A DNA stretch of 64,000 nucleotides from the NCBI GenBank assembly GCA_910586475.1, contig CAJUHM010000001.1, positions 1 through 64,000 of the forward strand. The letters run 5' to 3'. The notes under the pieces were generated by a model. The model saw only the letters and a program-made list of their open reading frames with translations, was not told the DNA's origin and made no database searches. A program made the position numbers and the translations under genes. Below are positions 43,073-51,429 of the stretch, in pieces. Each line of letters opens with the position of its first letter. Position 1 is the first letter of the stretch. This DNA comes from an uncultured Muribaculaceae bacterium. GTDB taxonomy: Bacteria > Bacteroidota > Bacteroidia > Bacteroidales > Muribaculaceae.

Positions 43073-44251
43073 ATGTCCTTGCAAATTACCGATAATATTT
43101 ATTCTGTGGGGATCGACGATCCTTCCGTCAGAGTGTTTGAGGCGCAGTATTCGGCGCCGCATGGAATGAGCTATAATTCTTATGTGATCGCCGACCGGAT
43201 GATTGCCGTGATGGATTCTGTCGAGTCCGGAGGAGGCGACCCGTGGGTGGCCGACATACTCGACGCTACCGGCGGACGCCATCCCGATTATCTGGTGGTC
43301 CATCATATGGAGCCGGATCATTCGGCGAATATCCTGACAGCACTCGGCGCTTTTCCGGCGCTGAAGATAGTCACATCGGCGCCGGCGGCTAAGATGTTGC
43401 CTCAGTTTTTTCCTGACTTCGATTTCTCCGGTCGCGTGATTACGGTGAAAGAGGGCGACACTCTCGCTCTGGGCGACCACACGCTCCGGTTCCTGTCGGC
43501 GCCGATGGTCCACTGGCCCGAGGTCATCGTGAGCTATGAGGAGTCGACTCGCACCCTTTTCTCGGCAGATGCGTTCGGCAAGTTCGGAGCTATCAGTCAT
43601 AACGATGACTGGGTTTCGGAGGCGCGCCGCTATTATGTCAATATTGTCGGCCGCTACGGATCGCAGGTCGCTTCGCTGCTTAAGAAGCTTGGCGGACTCG
43701 ACATTGTCCGGATCGCTCCGCTCCACGGACCGGTGCTCGACGTAGATCTGCAGCGATATATCGGCCTTTACGGCCTGTGGAGTTCATACGCTCCTGAGGC
43801 CGATGGCGTCCTGATCGCCTATGCGTCGATCTATGGCGGAACCGCCGAAGCGGCTCTTGAACTGGCGGATATGCTCCGGCAGCGCGGCGTCTCGAATGTC
43901 GAGGCGATGGATCTGTCGACGTGCATGATGAGCGAGGCTGTCGCTCAGGCGTTTCGCTATTCGGCACTTGTCCTCGCCTCTCCGACCTACGACGCCGGGC
44001 TCTTTCCCGTCATGGACGAATTCATTCGCCATCTGGCCAAGAAGAACTTCCGGAACCGTGCCGTCGGTTATGTTGAAAACGGTTCGTGGGCTCCGATCGC
44101 GGCCCGTAAGATGTCGGAAAGCATGTCGAAGCTGCCGGGAATCCGTGGGATAGAACCCGTCGTGACAGTCCGTTCGCGTCTCAGCCGTGAGTCGCGGGAC
44201 AGCCTGCAGCTTCTGGCCGAATCGATAGAGAAAACAATACAGACAAAATAA
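43073..44251 (+). CDS. Flavodiiron protein (FprA/A-type flavoprotein)
   Basis: Reduces O2 or NO at a non-heme diiron site using FMN electrons (392 aa). The metallo-beta-lactamase-like domain carries the diiron ligands HMEPDH (H78, E80, D82, H83), a later histidine in APMVHWPE and an aspartate in LFSADAFG. A flavodoxin domain starts near residue 245 (VLIAYASIYGGTAEAALELA). No rubredoxin fusion is present. In an anaerobe it most likely scavenges oxygen. It lies 32 bp before mdh, possibly co-transcribed. Confidence 0.95.
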   Translation: MSLQITDNIYSVGIDDPSVRVFEAQYSAPHGMSYNSYVIADRMIAVMDSVESGGGDPWVADILDATGGRHPDYLVVHHMEPDHSANILTALGAFPALKIVTSAPAAKMLPQFFPDFDFSGRVITVKEGDTLALGDHTLRFLSAPMVHWPEVIVSYEESTRTLFSADAFGKFGAISHNDDWVSEARRYYVNIVGRYGSQVASLLKKLGGLDIVRIAPLHGPVLDVDLQRYIGLYGLWSSYAPEADGVLIAYASIYGGTAEAALELADMLRQRGVSNVEAMDLSTCMMSEAVAQAFRYSALVLASPTYDAGLFPVMDEFIRHLAKKNFRNRAVGYVENGSWAPIAARKMSESMSKLPGIRGIEPVVTVRSRLSRESRDSLQLLAESIEKTIQTK

Positions 44252-44283
44252 TTATTAACCAAAATCCAACAAACTCAACTACT

Positions 44284-45282
44284 ATGGAATTTCTTACTGA
44301 TGAAAAGCTCCTTATCGTAGGTGCGGCCGGTATGATCGGCTCTAACATGGCTCAGACAGCCATGATGATGAAACTCAGCTCCAACATCTGTCTCTACGAT
44401 CCCTATGCACCCGCACTCGAAGGCGTAGCTGAAGAGATGTTTCATTGCGCGTTCGAAGGTGTCAACCTGACTTTCACCTCCGACATCAAGGAAGCATTCA
44501 CTGGAGCAAAATACATTGTGTCCAGCGGTGGCGCAGCCCGTAAGGCAGGCATGACCCGTGAGGACCTCCTCAAGGGAAATGCGGAAATTGCTGAAAATTT
44601 CGGTAAGAATGTACGTGCATACTGTCCTGATGTCAAATTTGTTGTCGTTATCTTCAACCCGGCTGACATCACAGGTCTGATCACACTTCTCTACTCGGGC
44701 CTGAAACCCTCTCAGGTTGCTACTCTCGCAGCGCTTGACTCGACCCGTCTGCGCAGCGAACTTGCAAAATATTTCCACATCTCTGCCGACAAGGTTAAGA
44801 ACTGCCGTACGTTCGGTGGCCACGGCGAGCAGATGGCAGTCTTCGCTTCGACCGCTACGGTTGACGGAACTCCGCTTACCGAACTCATCGGTACTGAAAA
44901 ACTTCCCCTCGAAGACTGGGAAGCTCTCAAGGTCCGCGTGATCCAGGGCGGTAAGAACATCATCGACCTCCGCGGACGCTCTTCGTTCCAGAGCCCGGCT
45001 TATGTTTCTATCGAGATGATCGCAGCCGCTATGGGTGGCAAACCTTTCACATGGCCTGCAGGAACATATGTCAACGACGGTCAGTTCCAGAACATCATGA
45101 TGGCTATGGAAACAACTATCGACACAACCGGTATCCACTACAAGGAAGTTGCCGGAACCGATGGCGAGAAAGCAGAACTCGAAAAGAGCTACAAGCACCT
45201 TTGCGAAATGCGTCAGGAAGTCATCAATCTCGGAATCATGCCTGCTGTTGAAGACTGGAAGAAGCTCAACCCCAATATGTAA
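44284..45282 (+). CDS. mdh: Malate dehydrogenase, NAD-dependent
   Basis: Interconverts oxaloacetate and malate in the succinate-forming branch (332 aa). The Rossmann loop is VGAAGMIGSNM (about residues 12-22). Substrate-binding arginines lie in AARKAGMTRED and LDSTRLRSEL, and the catalytic histidine in FGGHGEQM. The sequence is of the Bacteroidales MDH type, and codon bias points to high expression. Terminator at 45309. Confidence 0.95.
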   Translation: MEFLTDEKLLIVGAAGMIGSNMAQTAMMMKLSSNICLYDPYAPALEGVAEEMFHCAFEGVNLTFTSDIKEAFTGAKYIVSSGGAARKAGMTREDLLKGNAEIAENFGKNVRAYCPDVKFVVVIFNPADITGLITLLYSGLKPSQVATLAALDSTRLRSELAKYFHISADKVKNCRTFGGHGEQMAVFASTATVDGTPLTELIGTEKLPLEDWEALKVRVIQGGKNIIDLRGRSSFQSPAYVSIEMIAAAMGGKPFTWPAGTYVNDGQFQNIMMAMETTIDTTGIHYKEVAGTDGEKAELEKSYKHLCEMRQEVINLGIMPAVEDWKKLNPNM

Positions 45283-45308
45283 TTCCTGTCAGAAAGAGAA
45301 TGATCTCC

Positions 45309-45347
45309 CAGGGTGTCCGGATTCAACCGGGCACCCTGTTTTGTTTT
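45309..45347 (+). terminator. Terminator of mdh
   Basis: CAGGGTG-CCGG pairs with CCGG-CACCCTG around ATTCAA, with one opposed mismatch, followed by TTTTGTTTTT. Confidence 0.92.
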
Positions 45348-45654
45348 TGCGGCTGTGGGTTCTGCGGTGCGGATGGCTCGATAAAAATGTTCTGAAACTC
45401 AGACCCCGTTCCCACCAAAAAATCTGTCACCACCGGGGCCGCATATCACTCGAGCGGTATGCGGTGATGATGTAATTTAATGCCTGCAGGCGGGGTGTGG
45501 AACGTACCTTCCTGTGGCTTGCCGGAACTCACCACAGTCATATTTATGCTCTGTTGTACGTGGCATGAGACGCCGTCGCCTCACCCCGGTGTAGACAAAT
45601 ATTTGGGGACGGAGTCTCATTTCCGACAAAAAATCAGCAAAATAGATTGCCGGC
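45348..45654. other. Intergenic region without recognisable gene
   Basis: About 300 bp. Only a small CGCATA...TATGCG hairpin near 45440-45465 is visible; no ORF with family motifs. Confidence 0.5.
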
Positions 45655-45686
45655 GTTGGGAATTTTGAAGAAATTTAGTAACTTTG
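45655..45686 (+). promoter_or_regulatory. Promoter of yceD-rpmF-fabH region
   Basis: GTTG (45655-45658), 20 bp, TAACTTTG (45679-45686); the GTG start of the DUF177 gene is 28 bp downstream. Confidence 0.75.
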
Positions 45687-45714
45687 CAGAGTTTTTTCAA
45701 CCAATATTGTCCCC

Positions 45715-46311
45715 GTGGGAAAGTTTACAGACTATAAATTGCCTCTGAAAAGTCTTCCTGAAGGTGCTCATTCATTTGAGTATCACCTTGATAAGAAGTT
45801 TTTCGAAAATATGGAGAGTCCCGACATCCATGATGCGGATCTTCATGTTGCACTCAGTGTGACATACAAGCGGGATATTTATACTCTCGACTTTGCCATT
45901 ACCGGAACGATCACTCTTATCTGCGACCGATGTCTCGACGATCTGGTCATGCCGGTCGATACAGACTATCACATCAATGTCAGATACGGAGAGGACTACA
46001 ACGACGAAGCCGACGATCTTCTCGTCATTCCGGAGAGCGACAATTATCTGAATGTGGCCTATATGCTCTATGACACGGTCGCTCTGACGATACCGATCAA
46101 GCATGTCCACCCGCTCGGAAAGTGCAATCGCCAGATGAGTCAGATGCTGAAGAAACACCGTGCGCGCCCGGCTGGCGAAGACGGCGATCTGGAAGACCGC
46201 CTCATTGACGAAATGGAAGCAATGGACGATTCCGCCGACGTTTCCGAAACTCCGACCGATCCGCGCTGGGACGCCCTCAGAGGGCTCGCCTCGAACGAAA
46301 TGACAGACTGA
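45715..46311 (+). CDS. yceD: YceD/DUF177 family protein
   Basis: Family linked to 23S rRNA/ribosome metabolism and nearly always found just upstream of rpmF, as here. The 198 residues begin at GTG (MGKFTDYKLPLKSLPEGAHS). The conserved ICDRCLDDL motif is near residue 71, with a third cysteine in GKCNR, and there is an acidic C-terminus. Biochemical role is not established. Confidence 0.88.
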   Translation: MGKFTDYKLPLKSLPEGAHSFEYHLDKKFFENMESPDIHDADLHVALSVTYKRDIYTLDFAITGTITLICDRCLDDLVMPVDTDYHINVRYGEDYNDEADDLLVIPESDNYLNVAYMLYDTVALTIPIKHVHPLGKCNRQMSQMLKKHRARPAGEDGDLEDRLIDEMEAMDDSADVSETPTDPRWDALRGLASNEMTD

Positions 46312-46386
46312 CCTCTCCGTCCGGAGTCCGGAAACGGAAGTCAGACAGAACAATAAAAATAATAACTCAATAATAACTAAACAACA

Positions 46387-46572
46387 ATGGCACATCCCAA
46401 ACGCAAACAATCGAAGACCCGCACTGCCAAACGTCGTACCCACGACAAAGCCGTAGCCCCCACTCTGGCACTCTGCCCGAACTGCGGCGCATGGCACATC
46501 TATCACACTGTGTGTGGCGAGTGTGGTTACTATCGTGGCAAAGTAGCCATCGAAAAAGCTGAAATGGCCTAA
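46387..46572 (+). CDS. rpmF: 50S ribosomal protein L32
   Basis: The 61 residues start MAHPKRKQSKTRTAKRRTHD and include a zinc ribbon, CPNCG...CGECG. It lies 75 bp after yceD and 142 bp before fabH, the common yceD-rpmF-fabH order. Confidence 0.97.
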   Translation: MAHPKRKQSKTRTAKRRTHDKAVAPTLALCPNCGAWHIYHTVCGECGYYRGKVAIEKAEMA

Positions 46573-46714
46573 ACCATCCCAGGCCCAGCGGCCTCGTCAG
46601 ATGTGTTTCAACCAGTTCACAACGATTAGCCGGCGGTGATTGATGAAATCGCCGCCAGTAATTGCATATAACGCTTCTTATTTTTTTATTCAACTCTAAC
46701 CCACCTTTTCAAAA

Positions 46715-47698
46715 ATGATAAATGCAAGAATTGCCGGCGTGGCGTCATACGTGCCGGACGATATACTTGACAATGAGATGCTTTCGAAAATGGTCGATAC
46801 GTCGGATGAATGGATCATGACACGTGTCGGCGTCAAAGAGCGTCGCATCCTCAAGAAAGAGGGTGAGGGATCCTCTTACCTCGGAATTCAGGCTGTCAAC
46901 CGTCTGCTCGAGAAAACCGGAACCCGTCCGGAGGAAGTTGATCTTCTGATCTGTGCGACCTCTAACCCCGACTACCGTTTCCCCTCGACAGGCTCGATCA
47001 TTGCCCACGGCTGCGGAATGACTCAGGCCTATGCCTATGACATTCAGGCCGCATGTGCCGGTTGCATCGTGGCTCTTCAGGACGGAGCCGCATATATCAA
47101 ATCGGGACTCCGCAAAAAAGTCGTTGTCGTTGCTGCCGAAATGATGTCGTCGATGGTCAACTACGATGACCGCACAACCTGTCCGCTCTTCGGTGACGGT
47201 GCTGCCGCAATGCTTCTCGAACCGACTGAAAAGGAAGTTGGAGTCATGGACGCTGTGTTCCATGTCGACGGTGTCGGCCGTGACCACCTTCTGATGCGTG
47301 CGGGCGGCTCAGTGAAGCCCGCGTCGCACGAAACCGTTGACGCCGGCGACCATTTCGTTTATCAGGACGGTCGCTTCGTCTACAAGCACGCTGTCACCGA
47401 CATGCTTGAGTCGACTCTCGATATCTGCAAGCGCAACAATCTCGACATGGAGTCTGTCGACTATCTGATTCCCCATCAGGCCAACCTCCGTATCATCGAG
47501 GCCGTTGCCCAGCGCGCAGGCATCGCTCCCGAAAAGGTGCTTGTCAATATCGAATATCGCGGCAACACCTCGGCTGCATCCATTCCTTTGTGTATTTCTG
47601 AAAACGAAAGCCGTCTGAAACCGGGCGATAAGCTTGTTCTGACTGCGTTCGGCGCCGGATTCACATGGGGTGCGATGTATGTCATCTGGGACATCTGA
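46715..47698 (+). CDS. fabH: 3-oxoacyl-ACP synthase III (KASIII)
   Basis: Starts fatty-acid synthesis by condensing acyl-CoA with malonyl-ACP (327 aa). Catalytic triad: Cys114 in QAACAGC, His254 in IPHQANLRI and Asn284 in YRGNTSAASI. In Bacteroidales it is expected to prefer branched primers, but the sequence alone does not show this. A plsX gene, frequent in other bacteria, is absent here. Confidence 0.95.
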   Translation: MINARIAGVASYVPDDILDNEMLSKMVDTSDEWIMTRVGVKERRILKKEGEGSSYLGIQAVNRLLEKTGTRPEEVDLLICATSNPDYRFPSTGSIIAHGCGMTQAYAYDIQAACAGCIVALQDGAAYIKSGLRKKVVVVAAEMMSSMVNYDDRTTCPLFGDGAAAMLLEPTEKEVGVMDAVFHVDGVGRDHLLMRAGGSVKPASHETVDAGDHFVYQDGRFVYKHAVTDMLESTLDICKRNNLDMESVDYLIPHQANLRIIEAVAQRAGIAPEKVLVNIEYRGNTSAASIPLCISENESRLKPGDKLVLTAFGAGFTWGAMYVIWDI

Positions 47699-47772
47699 CA
47701 ACTTGCCTGAAGCCTCTTTGCCGGCGACTGCAAATGCCGGAAAACGGGCGGTCTCTGAAAAAATAACGCGTG

Positions 47773-47806
47773 GATAGCATCTTTTAAGGTGCTATCTGTG
47801 TTTTTA
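47773..47806 (+). terminator. Terminator between fabH and era
   Basis: GATAGCATC pairs with GGTGCTATC (one G-U pair), followed by TGTGTTTTTATTT. Confidence 0.8.
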
Positions 47807-47853
47807 TTTCAGGGAGCTTTTTCCCGACAACCAAATAACCAAAATTCAATCTC

Positions 47854-48744
47854 ATGACCGAAAGCCACAAAGCCGGTTTTGTCAACATTGTCGGCAATCC
47901 GAACGTCGGAAAATCAACGCTGATGAACGATCTCGTCGGCGAACGAATAAGCATAATAACATCAAAGGCACAGACAACGCGCCATCGAATTATGGGCATT
48001 GTCAACGCGCCGGACTATCAGATCGTTTTTTCGGATACGCCCGGAGTCCTCAAACCGAAATATAAACTCCAGGAAAGCATGCTCGACTACTCCGAGGGTG
48101 CGCTGACCGATGCCGACGTGCTGCTCTATGTCACTGACGTTGTCGAGGATCCGACAAAAAACGCTGAATTCCTTGCTCGTGTGGCCCGTGAGACGGTGCC
48201 GGTGCTGCTCGTGATCAACAAGATCGACCTTCTGCGCGATCAGTCGCAGCTTGAAGAGATCGTCGCAAAATGGAAAACGCTGCTTCCCGCAGCCGAAATT
48301 TTCCCGACCTCGGCGCTTGAGCATTTCAATGTCAAGTCGATCATGGACCGTATTCTCGAGCTGCTGCCCGAGTCGGCCCCTTATTTCGGAAAGGATGCTC
48401 TGACCGACAAACCTGCAAGATTTTTCGTCACGGAGATCATCCGCGAGAAGATTCTGCTGAACTATCAGAAAGAGGTGCCCTACTCGACAGAAGTCATTGT
48501 CGAGAAGTTCGACGAGAAGGAGGGTGCGATCCATATTATGGCGGTTGTCTATGTCGAGCGCGATTCCCAGAAGGGAATTCTGATCGGCAAAGGGGGCGCT
48601 ATGCTGAAGAAAGTGGGGACACAGGCCCGCAAGGATATTGAAACCTTTTTCGGCAAGAGAGTCTTTCTCGAACTGTTTGTCAAAGTCGAGCCGAACTGGC
48701 GCAACCGCGAGAACAAGCTGAAAGCGTTCGGATATATAGAATAA
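47854..48744 (+). CDS. era: GTPase Era
   Basis: Ribosome-assembly GTPase binding the 16S rRNA 3' end (296 aa). G1 GNPNVGKST (about residue 15-23), G3 DTPG near 62, G4 NKID near 124 and a C-terminal KH domain with IGKGGAMLKKVG near 250. It lies 25 bp before der, another GTPase of ribosome biogenesis, so the two are probably one unit. Confidence 0.97.
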   Translation: MTESHKAGFVNIVGNPNVGKSTLMNDLVGERISIITSKAQTTRHRIMGIVNAPDYQIVFSDTPGVLKPKYKLQESMLDYSEGALTDADVLLYVTDVVEDPTKNAEFLARVARETVPVLLVINKIDLLRDQSQLEEIVAKWKTLLPAAEIFPTSALEHFNVKSIMDRILELLPESAPYFGKDALTDKPARFFVTEIIREKILLNYQKEVPYSTEVIVEKFDEKEGAIHIMAVVYVERDSQKGILIGKGGAMLKKVGTQARKDIETFFGKRVFLELFVKVEPNWRNRENKLKAFGYIE

Positions 48745-48769
48745 AACTAACCACAGGAAATAATAGTAA

Positions 48770-50086
48770 ATGTCACAACTCGTAGCCATAGTCGGACGTC
48801 CTAATGTCGGGAAGTCCACTCTTTTCAACCGTCTCACCCGAAGCCGTACCGCAATCGTGGACGATACTGCAGGCACCACCCGCGACCGCCAATATGGCCG
48901 TGTCGACTGGAACGGCCGCGATTTTTCAATCGTCGACACCGGAGGCTGGGTCGTGAATTCGGATGATATTTTCGAATCGGAAATCAACAAGCAGGTCCAT
49001 CTCGCAATTGAGCAGGCCGATGTGATTCTTTTCGCTGTCGACGCCATGAACGGTGTGACCGACCTTGACGATCACGTGGCCGAGATTCTGCGTAAATCGC
49101 GCAAGCCGGTGATTCTTGTCGCCAATAAGGTCGACAGTTCCGACTGGCTCTACAATGTCCCCGAGTTCTATTCTCTGGGTCTTGGCGAGCCCTATCCTGT
49201 TTCGGCCGTCAACGGCTTCGGCACAGGCGACCTTCTCGATGAAGTTGTCAAGAAACTGCCTGAGACAGACAGTGAGGAGGAGGAGCTCGACGATATTCCG
49301 AAGTTTGCGATCGTCGGCCGTCCGAATGCCGGCAAATCGTCGATTGTCAACGCTTTTATCAGCGAGGAGCGAAATATCGTCACCGATATTGCCGGAACAA
49401 CGCGCGACAGTATCTACACGCGCTACAATAAGTTCGGTTTCGATTTCTATCTTGTCGACACAGCCGGCATCCGTAAAAAGACAAAGGTCAATGAGGATAT
49501 CGAGTATTATTCCGTGATCCGTTCGATCCGTGCGATCGAGGCTGCCGACGTCTGCATTCTGATGATCGACGCGACCCGCGGAATCGAATCGCAGGATGTC
49601 AGCATCTTTTCGCTCATCCAGCGCAACAAGAAGGGGCTTGTGGTCTGCGTCAACAAGTGGGATCTTGTCAAGGACAAATCGGAAGTGGCGATCAAGTATT
49701 TCCGCGACACAATCCGCAACCGTTTCGCTCCCTTCACAGACTTCCCGATCATTTTCGGGTCGGCTCTGACGAAACAGCGCATCTACAAAGTGCTTGAGAC
49801 CGCGGTCGAGGTCTACAGAAACCGTAAGAAGACAATCCCGACCTCTCAGCTCAACACAGTCATGCTCGAGGCCATTGCGGCCTATCCGCCCCCTGCAAAC
49901 AAGGGAAAATATGTCAAAATCAAATATGTCACCATGCTCAAGGGTGCGCCGATTCCGACATTTATCTTCTTCTGCAATCTTCCGCAGTGGGTCAAGGAAC
50001 CCTATCGCCGTTATCTCGAAAACAAGATCCGCGAGAACTGGGATTTCACCGGAACGCCGATCAATGTCTTCATGCGTGAAAAATAA
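48770..50086 (+). CDS. der: GTPase Der (EngA), tandem G domains
   Basis: 50S subunit assembly factor (438 aa). First G domain: GRPNVGKST (residues 8-16), DTGG, NKVD. Second: GRPNAGKSS near residue 183, [13 protein letters not shown]-terminal KH-like domain present. Downstream terminator at 50111. Confidence 0.97.
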   Translation: MSQLVAIVGRPNVGKSTLFNRLTRSRTAIVDDTAGTTRDRQYGRVDWNGRDFSIVDTGGWVVNSDDIFESEINKQVHLAIEQADVILFAVDAMNGVTDLDDHVAEILRKSRKPVILVANKVDSSDWLYNVPEFYSLGLGEPYPVSAVNGFGTGDLLDEVVKKLPETDSEEEELDDIPKFAIVGRPNAGKSSIVNAFISEERNIVTDIAGTTRDSIYTRYNKFGFDFYLVDTAGIRKKTKVNEDIEYYSVIRSIRAIEAADVCILMIDATRGIESQDVSIFSLIQRNKKGLVVCVNKWDLVKDKSEVAIKYFRDTIRNRFAPFTDFPIIFGSALTKQRIYKVLETAVEVYRNRKKTIPTSQLNTVMLEAIAAYPPPANKGKYVKIKYVTMLKGAPIPTFIFFCNLPQWVKEPYRRYLENKIRENWDFTGTPINVFMREK

Positions 50087-50110
50087 TCCGGATCAACCCG
50101 GACAGAAAAA

Positions 50111-50154
50111 GATCAGTGGCTGCACACAAAGAGGATGGCAGCCACTGATCTTTT
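50111..50154. terminator. Bidirectional terminator between der and the sialidase gene
   Basis: GATCAGTGGCTGC (50111-50123) pairs perfectly with GCAGCCACTGATC (50138-50150), followed by TTTT; the minus strand has a TTTTTCTG tail. It serves two convergent genes. Confidence 0.9.
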
Positions 50155-50180
50155 ATGATCTGAAGTGTTGTCGGCCGGGA

Positions 50181-51344
50181 TCAGTTGCCAAGAATTTCCG
50201 AAAGCGGAATGGTGTTGAACCAGAAGCGGTAGCCTGAGCTGTGGGTGTCGTCGACGTCGTGGACGCCCTCTTCGGTGACGATGCCGACAGATTTGCCGTC
50301 GGGCATCAGTGTCATCGAGGAGTAGGCCGCCGGACCGTGCATCACCAGATGGCTGACGGGCCATGTTCTGCCGTTGTCATAGCTGGCGTAGATCGTTATG
50401 TTGCTTCGCCACGGACCGGCCGGGAGAGACTGAAGCAGGACATCCTTGCCGTTGTGCCGGACTCGGATGATGTCGCCGTTGCATCTGATGTCGGTCAGGT
50501 CATTGTAGTCCTCGAGTTCTTTCCAGGTGACGCCTTTGTCCTTCGAGATGGCGAATTTGCGGTTTGATTTGAAGCGTGCGCGGATGCTCATGAGCAGGTT
50601 CCCGTCGGGGAGCTCGACGATTTTCGATTCGTCGCCATCGAGGGTGGCTGGAGTCTTGCTGGCTTTCCATGTCTTGCCGCTGTCGTCGCTGTAGATCGCG
50701 TAGCAGGGGAACGGATCGACTCCGTCCTGACGGGTCACGAGAACGAACATCAGACGGCCGTTTTTAAGCTGCACGGCGCGTCCCGAGGAGGCAAAAGCGG
50801 CCGTCAGTTTGATCGGCTGTCTGCCGTCCGGGTCAGTTGTGAATATCTGGGAGGAGATGTCGACCGGTTTTTCCCATGTCTTGCCTCCGTCGCGGCTGCG
50901 CGAGACGCTTGTGTGGCTCGGAGATGAATCCCAGAGTCCGTTGCCGTGGGAGGATATGACGATCAGGTCGCCCGATTTCCGGTCGTAGACAATCGCCGGG
51001 TCGCCGTAGCCGCCGATTTCGTCATGCTCGGCAACTGTAATATATGGCCCCCATGTTCTTCCTCCGTCGGTGCTTCTGCGGGCAACGACGTCGATTCGTC
51101 CCGGCAGGTCACCGAGTTTGTCAATGCGTTTGTCGCCGACAACGATGATAGTGCCGTCGGGGAGGGTCTCAATTGCGGGAATGCGGTAGAATTGCGAATC
51201 ATAATCGCCTTTGTTCATTACGAGCGAGCGGATCGAGCCGTTGCTGTCATAGCTTACCGGAGTCTGCGCTGCAAGGCTCATTCCGGAAGAAATGGTGGCG
51301 ATGCAGAATGCCGCAGAAGTCAGAAGTCGAGTGATTGGTTTCAT
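50181..51344 (-). CDS. nanH: Secreted exo-alpha-sialidase, GH33
   Basis: Releases terminal sialic acid from host glycans (387 aa). A Sec signal peptide covers about residues 1-25. The FRIP-type arginine motif is FYRIPA near residue 52. Five Asp-box repeats follow (STDGGRTWG, SRDGGKTWE, SDDSGKTWK, SKDKGVTWK, SYDNGRTW), the hallmark of the six-bladed propeller. No N-terminal carbohydrate-binding domain is visible. No nan catabolic genes lie nearby, so released sialic acid use, if any, is encoded elsewhere. Confidence 0.92.
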   Translation of the reverse strand: MKPITRLLTSAAFCIATISSGMSLAAQTPVSYDSNGSIRSLVMNKGDYDSQFYRIPAIETLPDGTIIVVGDKRIDKLGDLPGRIDVVARRSTDGGRTWGPYITVAEHDEIGGYGDPAIVYDRKSGDLIVISSHGNGLWDSSPSHTSVSRSRDGGKTWEKPVDISSQIFTTDPDGRQPIKLTAAFASSGRAVQLKNGRLMFVLVTRQDGVDPFPCYAIYSDDSGKTWKASKTPATLDGDESKIVELPDGNLLMSIRARFKSNRKFAISKDKGVTWKELEDYNDLTDIRCNGDIIRVRHNGKDVLLQSLPAGPWRSNITIYASYDNGRTWPVSHLVMHGPAAYSSMTLMPDGKSVGIVTEEGVHDVDDTHSSGYRFWFNTIPLSEILGN

Positions 51345-51429
51345 GGATGTGAATGTAACAGAGGTGGTTTTTTTGTAGGAAGGAAAAGTGCTGTCGGGAG
51401 CCTGGTGGTCGAAGAAGAGGCCGGAGCTC

